Below the pieces are notes generated by a model that was given only the letters and a program-made list of their open reading frames with translations, was not told the DNA's origin and did no database searches. From NCBI RefSeq assembly GCF_000204055.1, contig NW_006768790.1, forward strand, positions 885,534 to 949,533: a DNA stretch of 64,000 nt, given 5' to 3'. This DNA comes from Melampsora larici-populina 98AG31. Its lineage: Eukaryota > Basidiomycota > Pucciniomycetes > Pucciniales > Melampsoraceae. The translations under genes and the position numbers were made by a program. This document shows, piece after piece, positions 1-11,377 of this stretch. The stretch's first letter is position 1, and the number at the start of each line of letters is the position of its first letter.

Positions 1-80
1 TGTCTCTCAGCAAATAACAATGAGGGGTTTCAATTTAAAAGAATTATATGCATATTTTACAACAATGTGCAAGTTATTAA

Positions 81-358
81 GGGGGCTCAAGTCAAAATAT
101 TTACGGCCCTTTCTTAAAAAATTGGGGAAAGTTTTTTACGGTACCGTGCTGTAAAAACTTCTCCCAATTCGTAAAAAAGGACCAAATTTTTTTCTTTCAG
201 ATCTCCTTCTGAGCAGTAAATTTACGCAAATTTGCTGCTTAAAAAAATTTGGGATGTTGTATAACATTTCCCAATTTCATAAAATTTTGCGTAAATTTTA
301 TGCAATTGGGGAAAGTTTTTTACAATAAAAGTAGTAAAAAATTTTGACTTGAGCCCCC
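81..358. repeat. MITE-like inverted-repeat element
   Basis: The ends are inverted copies: GGGGGCTCAAGTCAAAAT at 81 and its complement ending near 358. Internal hairpins add to it: a stem around 121-169 (attgggg.../...cccaat) and another around 268-309 (cccaatttcataaaa.../...ttttatgcaattggg). There is no open frame of note. No clear target-site duplication is visible, so the superfamily is unassigned. Confidence 0.75.
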
Positions 359-359
359 C

Positions 360-2452
360 TATTGTAGCATATCATGTCATAAAAAAGCCAACTTGAAACC
401 CCATAATAAGGGGTTTCCAATTCAGATATTTTATGGTTTTTCAATAACATAACAATGATTTCTGCTGTAGTAGGGCTATGACCCGGGGCCACACCCAGCC
501 AAGCCTGCCCAATGATATTCCCAGGATCTGACAGTACATGCCTCTGCACACTCAAACCTAACCTGATCAGCTTCACAAATGCCAAGCAGATATGACAGGT
601 GCCACCGCCTGACTGGGTTCCAGGTACCTTTTCCTCCAAGATGTAAACTTTGGAGATTCACAACTTACTCATCTGACTTACGTGAGAGTCAATGTTATAT
701 CCAAAATATACTTTTATACCCTCTATATATGCTCTTATATCCCAAAGTAGACTCTTATAAGCTTTGTTGGACTTTATATCCCTTTATCAAAAATGCCCTC
801 CAAGGCACTATCAACACCCTTTCATTGGGTCAAATACTCTGTGCAGTGCATGTGTCAGCAAAACCTAGTGGCCCCCCAGCTCAATCCCTTCCAGTACCCA
901 TATCATTTGTCTACCAGTATTGCTCCTCCTGATTCTATTTCCGCTGTTGGCTCTGAATACACCACTACTGGATGCACCCTCCTGGTCTGGCAGTATTTTT
1001 CTTTTGGAAGACATGGACAGCACAATCAAGAATTGCTGCCAAGAAAAGGAAGGCTTGATCAGCAACTCTCTCACCAACATCAACAAAGATCTCAATGCAG
1101 TCGTATCAAGCCACCTGTCAACACCAATCAACACACCATGGTAGCTTGATTCATGGACGGAGAGATAGCAAGTGTATTTTTTTATCTTTGATGTTAAATT
1201 GTGTTTTCTATCTAAAGTATAAAAATGTACAAGCCACCCGCATGAAGTACCGTTTACTTCCTTGGCTTTGGTCCCCTTTTTTGACCTGGCATGCATGCTT
1301 TCTATCTGACCTGGCTTGTGTTTCTCTTCAATTGTTCCTACTGATTGTTTGCGCTGTTGCCTTTGTTTGTTTTACTCAATCTGGCTTGGTTCAATCATCA
1401 AAGCCCTCTGTCAGCCATTAGATCGTCACTTTAAAATAGTGCTTTTCACCTCGTTCAATCTTCAAAGACCTTTGTTGGCCACACTTTGCACAACTTTTGA
1501 TACATACCCACAGATGCTAATTTGAAAAGCAGGCATTTGTGTGATTCCCCAATATAGCTATTCCTTTGTTCCCTGATTTTGCGCTTTTATATGCTTTCTC
1601 TATTTTTCATTATCTCTCTTTCTTATACTAAACATATCTTGTTCACTCATGTAACGGATCTTGCCAGATCCGTACCTACTATGTACCGCAATCTACTCCA
1701 TATCCAAACAACCACTAATTGTAAACCAAATCCAGAGTGCTGGATTTGGTCATCCTCTTTCCTCTACCTTTCTTGACTCACTTGTATATCGGCGATCATA
1801 GATCCCCTCTGATTGTACCACCTTTTGGTGATTTCCTTATTTGTCCTTCAGTACATGATGCTTGTCTATATAAGTACCTCACATTGCCTCAGTAATAGAA
1901 ACCCTAAGTTACTTCCCACCTCTTTTTTCCCCTTTGAAAGTGTGTGGAATCACATTTGGTCATCTTTTGGTACAACATGATTATTTGATGCTTTTCAAAA
2001 GCATCAGTTTGTACAATGCTTTGCAAAATCATCAACATCTCTGGTCTGTGTTGGCCATGTACTATCTGACTTTGTGAAGCTTAATTTTCATGCTATAAAA
2101 AGGCAATGTGGGACCTCAGCTTGTTCATCTATCCAACACACAGTCCCATATCCCAATCCATACCACTTTTCATCTTGCACTAAATTTTTCAAATCCATAG
2201 CAAATTGTCTTTACCTGTGTTATACTTCCACTACTGTTTAGTCTATTATCTGCTTTGCTGCATTCTTACTCCCTAATTTGTTAATTGACCCTTCAGTCCA
2301 CCTCCTGGCATTTGATCACTATCATATACTTCCAGCCTGTCTTCAAATTTTGTCGCTCGTGGCAAGTGGCACTGCTTCTTCCACTAAGTTTGCATCTCCC
2401 CAATACTTGAAATATAAGATGTAAATATGATCCCGCTTAACATGAGTTGCTG
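360..2452. other. No gene recognised; LTR-like hairpins
   Basis: Open frames here (longest 143 codons, 865-1296 on the minus strand) show no recognisable domain. Two short perfect hairpins stand out: AACGGATCTTGCCAGATCCG near 1651 and CCAAATCCAGAGTGCTGGAT near 1726. A TATA-like 'ctatataagtacc' follows near 1867. The combination resembles a solo retrotransposon LTR starting at about 1648, but its 3' end and target duplication cannot be fixed. Confidence 0.3.
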
Positions 2453-2600
2453 CCAGCACAGTGCCCGTGGAGAAGGCCCCCGACGTCGGGGGCCCAAAGC
2501 TGTTGCGCAAAAGTATCAAAAAAACTGTGAAATTTCTGTCCAGGCCAAATTGGAACGCTGAGCCCGCCCAGTTTGCCCCATACCCAGCAGCCAGACTCGG
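2453..2600 (+). repeat. Dispersed GC-rich repeat, copy 1
   Basis: A GC-rich block (cacagtgcccgtggagaagg, then cccccgac and gtcgggggcccaaag) is repeated in the opposite orientation at about 7990-8070. The likeness continues more weakly into the AT-rich flank. The core gcccccgacgtcgggggc is itself palindromic. It is probably one end of a divergent DNA element; its limits are approximate. Confidence 0.6.
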
Positions 2601-3020
2601 GTGTTGACCTCAGGAGCACTGAGCCATCATTCAACTTCACCAACAGTGATGAGCTGGGCTGAGCGGTCCTGCCCTTTGTATGAACCCATGGGGCATCTGT
2701 CAAAACATATGCTCAAGGCCATTACCGGGCAAAGATTCCCCGCAATTCCCATTTTAGATTGGGGTTGGAGCTTCGGGATCCAGATCCTGAAGAGAGTATG
2801 TCCGGTCTCGATGCCATCCTTACATCGTCCACAAGGAAATCAAGCTATCTTATTCCTCAGAGAGTCTCAGGTCTTGTTTACAGCTTGTGATCACAAAAAC
2901 AACCACAAACAGTTATATCAAATCACAAATCAAGACTATCATTACTAGTAAAGGGTAGAATCGATGTCAGAACTATCAGATCATAATTAACATCATCAAC
3001 GACATCTGTTCATCATTATT
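2601..3020. other. No gene recognised
   Basis: Nothing codes convincingly here. The last 90 bases or so, ending in 'attattcttag', look like an intron in front of the VAC8-like exon that follows. Confidence 0.3.
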
Positions 3021-3578
3021 CTTAGGTGGTCCTCATGGATTTGGTTATGAACCACTTTTACTCAAACATGAGCGTGATGCGGTAGCAAGTCTCTTGCAGT
3101 TCCTCGAGTGTCATCATTAAACCTTCATCAGCCCCAACAGCACTATTCGACCGTTGACTTTCAACTCTCATCTTTCACCATCAATCTACCCTTTGTTTAG
3201 ATCAAACCGGTACCAATTTCTTCACTGGAGAACCGCTCAAGTCACTCAACTCTATCCTTCTCCGATAATGTTGACTTACAACGACCAGCTGCTTTGGCCT
3301 TTTCCGAGATTACTGAAAAAGATGTTAGAGAAGTAGGAAGGGATACTTTAGAACCTATCATGTTCTTATTACAATCTCATGATACAGAAGTTCAACGTGC
3401 TGCTAGTGCTTCTTGGTAACTTGGCTGTCAACGGTTTGTTGCATTTCCAATCCTCTCTAGTCAATCATCACGGTCATGCGCTAATTAGAATTCATCTGAT
3501 CATCATGACTTCTGTTCTCTTTATCACTTGAACAGCTGAAAACAAGTTGTTGATTGTTAAGTTGGGTGGACTTGAAAT
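3021..3578 (+). pseudogene. VAC8: Truncated VAC8-like armadillo-repeat gene
   Basis: Vac8 is a vacuolar-membrane armadillo-repeat protein acting in vacuole inheritance and nucleus-vacuole junctions. Three blocks match its N-terminal part: YEPLLLKHERDAVASLLQFL (about 3044-3103), then [12 protein letters not shown] followed in another frame by [19 protein letters not shown] and [15 protein letters not shown] (to about 3415), then after an intron (about 3431-3535) ENKLLIVKLGGLE. A frameshift sits near 3246 and an apparent one-base insertion near 3410 (gcttcttggtaac where an in-frame LGNLAVN is expected). Similarity stops abruptly near 3577, so most of the armadillo repeats are missing. It is clearly a fragment; the frameshifts could partly be sequencing errors, the truncation not. 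Confidence 0.8.
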
Positions 3579-3759
3579 GTGACGAGCAACAACAAAAGAC
3601 AACCAAATTCAAGGAAAACACAATGAAGAACGAAGAACAAAAGAACAAAAGCCGACCTAAGCGAAGGTCAGCTTTACTTCTTTTCTATCAAACTTGGGAA
3701 ATAAATTCAAACAACTAACTAACAATACCAAAACATCTTATCTGTTGATTGAACAGACA
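3578..3759. repeat. Possible solo LTR between two broken genes
   Basis: The block begins TGTGACGAGC and ends GAACAGACA, so its ends are TG/CA and short inverted. It sits exactly where VAC8 similarity stops. No target duplication is visible and no internal retrotransposon sequence flanks it, so this is a weak call. Confidence 0.25.
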
Positions 3760-3859
3760 TATACTACCTCCACCAAGTTTTTCCTCTAAACCAAGTTAAT
3801 ATCTTGATTACCATTCTCCTTTGAATTGATTTTCTTGAATCAAAGAACTAACCATTTGC

Positions 3860-4790
3860 CAAAAAAGGATGCTAAACCTCCTCCAATAGATGATCCTGCA
3901 TTACATCAAGGAAGGAAAAGAATAAAAGAACATGTAGAAGGTGATTGGCCTACTCACATATACCTTTCAAGTTAGTTGTGTTCATCTTTGTCTTATGATA
4001 AAAGAATTCAAAGAGAAACTGATTTTGAATGAATTGGTTATTAAAAAAGAAAGAGATTAAATCAATTCTATTGAAAATCATAAGATACTTGTCAAGAGAG
4101 TTCTTCAAAATGGCATAACTTGATAACCAGTCAAAGTAAGCAAAAAACCCCAATCTGTCTTGATGATGATTTGTAGCTCTTAGGCTCATTTTTTGTTGAC
4201 TCTAGATGATCGATTACATTTATCACTTTCACGCCCATTAGCTCTCAAATCTCCTCAACTAAAGACTTTTAGAATAGCTTTAACACATGCTATAAACCAA
4301 ATGAATTCCATTTTGTTCCATTCGCTCGATTTTGTTATCTTACAAATGACAATCAAAGTAGATCTTTTTAGCTTCAGAAGTGGGAAGTGGACATTCTTCT
4401 GTACGTCTTTTTTGACTCTGATTCAATCTTTCAAACAAAAACTGATCAAGATTTTTTTATTTTTGAAAAGCTGACAAATTTGGTCGAAAAAGTCAATGAA
4501 ATTTTGAAAGAATTTGGGTTAGAAGAATACTATGAGAATCCAATCTTTCATTCATCGATTCCATGTGATTTAATAAATTCTGAAAACTCTACATCAGAAG
4601 AAAATGTAATAAAAGAAATTGAAAAGAAATCAAACCAAAACAAAGAATTAAATAAGATTAGATCATTTGAAGTTTCAATCAAGAATGTAGAATCAACTAT
4701 TGAAAAAGTATATGGTCATTACCTTCAAAAGATTCATAAACCATTTCAACCTTTATTTATTCTTGGGATTTTTACTTTCTTATCAATACC
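3860..4790 (+). pseudogene. USB1: USB1-like U6 snRNA 3' exonuclease, frameshifted
   Basis: USB1 is a 2H phosphoesterase that trims the U6 snRNA 3' end in the nucleus. The conserved entry block GRKRIKEHVEGDWPTHIYL is at about 3910-3967. The first catalytic HxS motif lies in DDRLHLSLSRPLALKSPQ (from about 4204, after an intron ending ctctag). The second HxS is in EEYYENPIFHSSIPCDL (about 4520-4570). Between them the conserved stretch TNDNQSRSF and EVGSGHSSV is readable only by switching frames at homopolymer runs near 4300, 4370 and 4408. The N-terminus and the exon between 3970 and 4135 are not recoverable. The gene therefore looks decayed, unless several homopolymer errors occurred in assembly. 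The C-terminal end is uncertain. Confidence 0.75.
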
Positions 4791-5226
4791 ATTCACATAC
4801 AATTTGGGAACTCTAGCTTCAGGATTGATAAAGGAAAAAATTGTAATTGTAGAAGTTCTCCAAAGCTAATGAGAAGGATTTGCCTTCAAAGTCATCTGTA
4901 AATAAGATCTCCAGGAATACATTGTAAGGTGCACATCTACACTCAACCCCTTTGGCTCTCAAGTCATACATATACCAATATATCATAAATGTAGTGAAGC
5001 ATTAAAAAATGACCATGAGTTCACAACAGCCCAATCAATTTTGTCATGTTCTCAAGGGCAGCAGCCTGTATACTCTCCTTACCCATACAGCAGTAAAGTC
5101 TTCCGGTGCAAACTGATTTGCAGATCCACTCGAATGAAAAGTTGAATCCATTCTTTGATCCTTTACTCAATAAAGAGGCACAATGTTGATTGATTTAAGA
5201 TTAAATCAAGAGATTTGAATGATGCA
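4791..5226. other. No gene recognised
   Basis: AT-rich spacer between the USB1-like remnant and the convergent minus-strand remnants. It may contain 3' untranslated sequence. No motif or repeat was identified. Confidence 0.3.
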
Positions 5227-6782
5227 TTACATTTCATATTGTAGAAGAAGTACTACTACTACTATTAGATTGAGCATCAAGTGAATCAAGTACAGGTCCC
5301 AGTACATGCCAGCAGGTTTACTTAATATGTCCCTCATCCTATCAGAATTGAAAATTTCTAAAGCAGGTAAAAGATCAAGTGTAGCTTTAACTTCAACCTT
5401 TGAAAATTTAGCCCTCAATTGTTTGATTCGATTTTTCACCATTTTAATTTCTGGTTTCGAAATCTTGGGTTTCTTGGATACTCCTAATGCTGATGGTCTA
5501 CGTTCAGTTGAGATTTCTAATTCGTTTTGGGTTTGATGTTAATCTAATTTGATTCCTACTACTTTAGATTTTTCTATCATCCATTCAAGTTCTTCTTCAA
5601 TATGTTGATTAACCTTTTCATTTAACTTTGTTTCCCATTCTTTTGTTTTATAACGTCTTGTATGACGTCCTGCGGAAAATTCCCAATCTGGTACTAATAA
5701 TCCCGGTACTATTGGGATGTTTTTGGTCGGATTTTGAAAATAATCTGGGAATCGGTTTCTTAGTTCTGGTGAACTTGATAGCCAAAGATGGTAATCCTCA
5801 TATTCTTCTGGATCTACTGTAGATTTCCAAGTATCTAGAGGTGGTGCGAATAGGTCTTTGCGATCTGAAAAAAAGCAAGGACAGAGGCAATCACGTCAGC
5901 CAATTTATTTCTAAGCGCACATAGGCCTTGGGTATTATAGGAAATCCAATGATCATGGGCTGATGATAGATCATGAGAATTAAGTGCTTACTTTCTCTCG
6001 GTTGGACGTGTGAGACCTCGATAACCCGTTGATCTGCGAGCATAGGATAAGGTATGAAGTTTAGCAATCTACGAAGAAAGCTCACTCTTCAAGGTGTCAA
6101 ATCAACTTACCAACAATCTCTCCATCCCTTCTACGCAGTTCCTTAGCCCATTCAGCTTCCATAAGTGTTTGATAACGCTCACGAGCCTCGATTCGTTTCT
6201 CAGAATCTTGAAGTCCTATCATCCATTTATGTTCGACAGGCCAAGGAATGATTTTCTCCGATTCTCTTAATGGTTCAAGTTGTTGTATTGAATGTGGTGT
6301 ACCAATTCTTGTCCAATGAATCTCTTTCCTTCAACCATTTCTTACAGACTCATGTTGAACTTCTTGTAAGTTTTCATAGTAAATCCTGTTACAATTAATA
6401 AATCAAATCAGAAACTTGGAACTTTGACCAGAGTGTGATTTTGGAGAAAATAAAAATTGATGGATGCTTAACTCGTCTGAACCTGGACTCATCAGTCTGA
6501 CTGTACTATACTCGAATTCGATTGGAACACTTCTCACATATTCAGGTAATTCAGGATGAGCTTTTTCAGACTTATCGGTCTAAACAAAATCATACAAATC
6601 CCAATCAGTAAATCAATCATAAAAAACATAAACCTCTCAAAAATACATCAAAAGTGACGAATTCCAAACTAACCCAGAACTCAGGTTCCAGTAAAACAAT
6701 CCGATTAGTAGTTCTATCCACCTGATAAACCGTACCAATCTTACCTCTAAACTCTTTTGTACAATCATCACTCGATCACCAG
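5227..6782 (-). pseudogene. Mitochondrial ribosomal protein uL24m-like, broken
   Basis: uL24m (yeast MRPL40) is a KOW-domain protein of the mitochondrial large ribosomal subunit. Reading down the minus strand from 6782 gives AGDRVMIV, then after a frame change FRGKIGTVYQVDRTTNRIVL, a typical KOW segment. Next comes the exon HPELPEYVRSVPIEFEYSTV (about 6590-6480), then IHWTRIGTPHSIQQLEPLRE and WPVEHKWMIGLQDSEKRIEA (6385-6130). The last blocks are PEEYEDYHLWLSSSPELRNR and SAGRHTRRYKTKEWE (5860-5560), then a lysine-rich tail. At least two frameshifts and an in-frame stop near 5540 are present, and the N-terminus before the KOW domain is missing where allantoicase sequence abuts. The KOW assignment is firm; the exact ortholog is inferred from the flanking blocks. 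Confidence 0.6.
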
Positions 6783-6792
6783 CTGTAAGATT

Positions 6793-7731
6793 TCAAAACT
6801 TAATTCGATCTGAAAGATGTACAATAAAATAATTTGTGTCAATCTCCGTGTAGTCAAAATACCCTGCTGTACTTCTATAGAAGCATAAGGCCATAGATAA
6901 GTCAGATTTGACATTTTGGAAGAAATTCTAAAAGTTGAAGAATATGACTCCACTGAAAATTTGATGATCACATGATCGGAGTGACCAGGCTTTTGACTTC
7001 GACGAGTTTCCCAACCTCCATCCATATTCTCGGGACCCCGACCAGGTAGGATGAGGTTTGAACCTACACCATAATGATGATTAGAGGTTGAAACAACTTG
7101 AGCTACGAGTAAGGCGCTGGCTAAGTCAAAACGAGACACCGGATTATCAGGGAAAATCGGGATGGGATGACCATAGACGCGAAATCGGGCAAGACCACCT
7201 GGAATGAAACACTGGTGAGATGGAGAGAAGGTCACAGTAGGAAATGAGCAAATGATTACGAACCATCAGGAATCATGTGTAACTTCAGATATTGGTAAGT
7301 CTCGGCGGTTTGCTCGATTTTGAACAGGTGACGTGATGAAGGACCTAGAGGCACGGCTGGCAACAATTCTTGCCACTGCTTTTTCCAAACCACATCAATC
7401 AAACAGTAATGAGAAGCTGATTGGTTCATCTCATTGGGAACGTACCTGGGAATGATCAGCACATGGAGCTATTGTGGAGGTTGAATCGGATTGAGCGCTG
7501 ATGGGAAGTCCAAAGACAGAACAAGCTGAAGCTTTGTTGCCACTGAAGTGGGTGGTGTCGAGATCAAAGCCTTCGATAGTGGCGGAAGAGACGCCGAGGC
7601 GAATGATGACCCTATAGATGAAGTTTGTCAAAAGCCATGATAAGTTGAGCTGATCAGGATCTGACTCGAAGTGAGATTGGGTTTATGACTGACCAATCAT
7701 ATGTAGGATTGTGACGACGAGATTCCCATCC
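6793..7731 (-). pseudogene. Allantoicase, truncated at both ends
   Basis: Allantoicase hydrolyses allantoate to ureidoglycolate and urea in purine catabolism; the protein has two homologous repeats. Down the minus strand from 7731: GWESRRHNPTYDW and VIIRLGVSSATIEGFDLDTT (repeat 1), then WQELLPAVPLGPSSRHLFKI and YQYLKLHMIPDGG. Next come LARFRVYGHPIPIF and DLASALLVAQVVSTSNHHYG, then LILPGRGPENMDGGWETRRS (start of repeat 2). The last readable piece is EIDTNYFIVHLSDRIKF, ending in a stop at 6793. The rest of repeat 2 is absent, replaced by uL24m-like sequence. The N-terminal exon is also missing beyond 7731, where a palindromic repeat begins. Exon junctions look normal, so this piece decayed by truncation more than by point mutation. 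Confidence 0.75.
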
Positions 7732-7828
7732 CTGAAAGAAGATTCAGAATACCAGATTGTCAAGATTCATAAGGGAAATCAACAAAAGGTGGAGCAAGTT
7801 TCAAGGATACTTTATGGAGAGCTTCCAA

Positions 7829-8075
7829 GTGTTCAGTGAGGAACACTGAGCGCTCAGTCGTTAATACTGAGTGTTCAGGGCCGCTTGTCTCCTAGTCTGC
7901 CTGAGGCTTGACTCAGACGGATGAAGTTCAGCGTAAGGAATGTTCTTCCAATCTTTCCCCTTTGTGGATAATTGTACGCTTCTGGGCCACAAAAATCACA
8001 CAAATGTGACAAAATTGCCAAGATCTTTGGGCCCCCGAAGTCGGGGGCCTCCTCCACAGGCACTGTGCAGTGTAG
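7829..8075 (-). repeat. Palindromic repeat with copy 2 of GC-rich block
   Basis: One end carries nested palindromes (gaacactgagcgctcagt and tgttcag repeats at 7829-7880). The other end (7990-8070) is the inverted, divergent copy of the GC-rich block at 2453-2600. It lies immediately upstream of the truncated allantoicase start. It is likely a non-autonomous DNA element. Confidence 0.55.
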
Positions 8076-8755
8076 TTTTTTAGGCAGAAACTAAATTACA
8101 AACGTAAAGGTAAGAACTTAGAACATAGCTTGTACGCTGCTTGTAAAGTTTCAAAGCTGTTGACTGTGGTGGGCATTCCCACATGTTCTCTAGTCTTTAA
8201 AATTCTTATTGATACAGCTATTCCATTATATGTTGGACATTGAGAAGAATTTTTTTTTTTTGCTACTCTAAAAAAGATTAAACCTCAAAATTCATCACTG
8301 AAGACAAAAAAATACAGTGTTTGCTGTGTTAAATCCGGTTAAAAACACAAGCTGTAACTTTTTCCATTTTTCCTTGAGGTCCAACATATAAGGCAATAGT
8401 AGTACCAGGTCTTACATCAGGTCAAGCCCTTCAATCAAGACAACTGTCAGCCCTGATACATACACAGTACCCAAAAATACCTTGTAATATAGAATTATCA
8501 TATAGAAAACCTAATTACACGTACATAAATCTTAGAAAATATATGTAACACGTAATATAACATATGAATAACCTCATTACATATACACATACACTCAAAA
8601 CCACACGTAATATGTGATAAAACAACATTTGCACCTCATAACTCAGTGTCAAGAGTCAAACTGCTTATACTACATAATATAGGTAACACACATCTGTAAT
8701 TAAGTATCACTAGTGATGATCATAACATTTAGTGATGATAAACCCTGAACCAGTG
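8076..8755. other. AT-rich spacer, no gene recognised
   Basis: Contains many short ACACGTAAT/TACATAT-type words around 8500-8620 but no coding signal or clear repeat boundary. Confidence 0.3.
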
Positions 8756-9378
8756 CACTGTGAACGTCTTTCAACTTACCCAAGTGGGAAGGGGAACACA
8801 ATTGGAAGTATAAATTTTTGTACAAGGATCTATCACTGGATAGTTGAGCCATGAGACCCACATTACATACATGCAGCAGGGTGAGTGAATAGGTGGCTAC
8901 CATGGAGATTCAGGTTTGCTCAGTTATGTCCTCATCTGGATGAGTGACTCATATGTAATACATGCTGTAACTTTTTTTCAGCGTGACAAAACCATTCCAG
9001 AAATTGACTACATACACTGACTAAAAGTTATGGTGTAATTTTGTCAACTAAACTTCATGTAACACCCTTTCTGTTAATGAAAAATGGCAGCAAGAATGTT
9101 GCCTGAGTAGCAATGACGATATATGTAGTGGATTTTTGGGACAATTTTGTCAATGACAAAAAAGTTACATGATGTATCACTTGCAATTCATTTAGTCAAA
9201 TGAGCAGACAGCTGAGCATACCTGTATGTACATGATAAGCAACTATCAACTAAGCCTGCTGCACATATTTAGTGTGTGTTTTATGGCTCAGGTGTGCAGT
9301 GATGGATCCTTTTATTACAAACTAAACTCTCAATCATTTCCCCCTTCCCACTTGGGAAATTGAATGATGTTAACAGTG
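8756..9378. mobile_element. Non-autonomous CACTG-ended DNA transposon A
   Basis: Terminal inverted repeats of about 39 bp start CACTGTGAACGTCTTTCAAC at 8756 and, on the other strand, CACTGTTAACATCATTCAAT at 9378; both arms continue into CCCAAGTGGGAAGGGG. The interior has no open frame. Its right half (9095-9310) is shared with element B at 9978-10360. CACTG tips are found in CACTA/Chapaev-type elements; the class is inferred. No convincing target duplication flanks this copy. Confidence 0.75.
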
Positions 9379-9977
9379 AATGAGAGTATACAAACCCCTC
9401 CTGTCTCAGCCTTCAGAGATTTTGCTTCAAGAGTTTATTACCCATCATTTAAATAACAACTTTAAGGTAATAGTGAAGTTCATAATCAAGATTCTTATAC
9501 CAATAAGACTAGTGATTTACTTCATTACTTTAGACAAATCCCTGAATTAAAGTAAGTAAAACACCCTTCACCTTTCTGGATCCTCTACTTTCCCCAAGCA
9601 GAATCATTACTAGGTTGGTGACCTTCAACAAGGCAAAGGGTAGTGGCCTATATCCAAGTACACAGGTTGGTGTCCATAAGAACAAGTGATCTTGACCTCA
9701 CTCTTCAAACTGTCAAATAGAGGGTTGAAGGAAAACCTTGGAGCCAGTTTTCATTAATAATAATCACTTATAATCATGATTAAGACCTCCTTTTAAGGAG
9801 TCATTTGACTGTAGTCTGCCTAGATTTGTCTAAATAGACCAGTCCCTTTATCCTTTCCCTTTCTCTTTAAAATGTTCATTTGTAATTACTTCCTATTTGA
9901 AATATAACTTCATTATTTAAAATTATAATACCCCACCCTGCTCAATCAGTGAGCCTTGAGTTCTCATCTAAGTCTCA
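9379..9977. other. No gene recognised
   Basis: AT-rich spacer between two related CACTG-ended elements. No coding or repeat structure was made out. Confidence 0.3.
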
Positions 9978-10360
9978 CACTGCCAGCATTAAAGAGGTTC
10001 CCAGATGGGAATATGGGTCCTAGTGATCAGATTCCCATTCTGCTACTGTTACACAGTTCCATGAATATTTCCTGAGTAGCCATTGTGATATATGTAGTCA
10101 ATATTTTGAAATGTGTTTCTCAATCTGAACAAAGTTACAGCATGTATTACACATGATTTTTTTATCTAGATGAGCAGATAACTGAGCAGACCTGTATGTA
10201 GCTGATAGCTAAGGATTTACTCAGATGTTTGCACATATGTAGTGTATGCTTTATGGCTCAGATGTGCAGTGCAAGATGATTTGATGCTCCATTCTTCTCT
10301 CAATGATATTCCCAGCCTAGGTCATGTTCCGACCAGGGAACCTATTTAATGCTGGCAGTG
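9978..10360. mobile_element. Non-autonomous CACTG-ended DNA transposon B
   Basis: A 383-bp element with terminal inverted repeats of about 25 bp (CACTGCCAGCATTAAAGAGG at the left, matching the complement of the right end with one or two mismatches). It is flanked by a perfect 3-bp duplication TCA at 9975-9977 and 10361-10363. The interior block (gagcagataactgagcagac, then tgtatgtagctgatag, and tttatggctcagatgtgcag) is shared with element A. A 3-bp duplication plus CACTG ends fits a CACTA-like superfamily. Confidence 0.8.
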
Positions 10361-10448
10361 TCAACCCTCACATCAACCTCCAAAATTCTTTAGTTTCCCT
10401 AGTTGTCAACCATGATCTTCCTATCTCCTTAATCAATGCAAAAAATCT

Positions 10449-11022
10449 GTGAACTCCTTGCTATGGTCAATACAACTTCATTATCTCTCTTATCAAAGCA
10501 CACTTGTGTTTCTGAATGAATCTAATACCAATCTGTCTGAGGTTCTATCACCAATCTACTCTCATTGGTTCAACACATCAGTCTTACTTGTGATGGTGAT
10601 AAATTCCCCAAGCAATGTTGGCATGCTTGGTATAACTGCTCATTGGATTGATGACAAGTTCAAAATGTACAGTATCATTCTTGCTTTGAAATTGAAGCCA
10701 ATCCAATTTTCAATTTTGATTGTTTATAACATAGGCCTGGTACAATTCTAATTTCAAGGAGTTAAAAATTTGTAGTTTACCAATGATGAAGAAGATAGTT
10801 CAATATCAAGAAGCCACTGAGAAGATAGCTGTCTATATATGCTCTGCCATACTTGACCCTTGCCTCAATCTCAATGCAGTCAAACGGCCCGCCATGAAAT
10901 TGCTTGTTGGGGGACCTGAAGACTTGCTCACATACTTTACTCATCAGGCCTTAAAGTTCAAACCATCTCATAATCCCAACATCAAGATCATCAAGTCTGA
11001 AGACAATTCCAAACCTGATTAA
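10449..11022 (+). pseudogene. hAT transposase remnant (middle part)
   Basis: Two frames carry hAT-like blocks: MLGITAHWIDDKFKMYSIIL (about 10620-10690), which matches the region after the first catalytic aspartate of hAT enzymes, and YQEATEKIAVYICSAILDPC (about 10805-10865), which resembles the pre-dimerisation segment. Stops and frame changes separate them. The C-terminal dimerisation block of a similar protein lies at 15549-15824 on the same strand, so the two pieces may be one gene split by the pogo-like insertion at 11378-14906. Confidence 0.55.
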
Positions 11023-11377
11023 CCCTCTAACTTCATCAAGTGCCACAAAGCAGTTCCTATCAAGCATAAAATCAATGAATAGAAGGACACCCAACGCCTG
11101 TGACGGTGTGCCTCAGTCCATTACATAAGTTGGGGCTAGTTTTTGTTACTAGAGGAAAAGAGAGGCCAGGAGCATTGGCACCAGGTTGTGTACCCAGGCT
11201 GGTTGTGAAATGTGAGTGGTAATATTCCAAAGTTGAGAAAGTTCTACAACTCAACTTCTTGCACTCACACCTTCTCCCTCTAGAATCACAACAACTTATT
11301 TGAGTTGTTCCTACAACTCTTTCTCTGTTTTCTTTTTTCACCCACCCACCTCCTGGATGAGAAGCCCCACAGGTCTA

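Noticed and set aside
865..1296. 143-codon minus-strand open frame
   Set aside because: No domain, no supporting splice context, and overlapping plus-strand frames of equal quality; treated as chance.
3240..4410. Treating the VAC8 and USB1 frameshifts purely as sequencing errors
   Set aside because: Homopolymer errors could explain some indels, but the abrupt loss of the rest of VAC8 and of USB1 exons, and the neighbouring truncated genes, cannot be explained that way.
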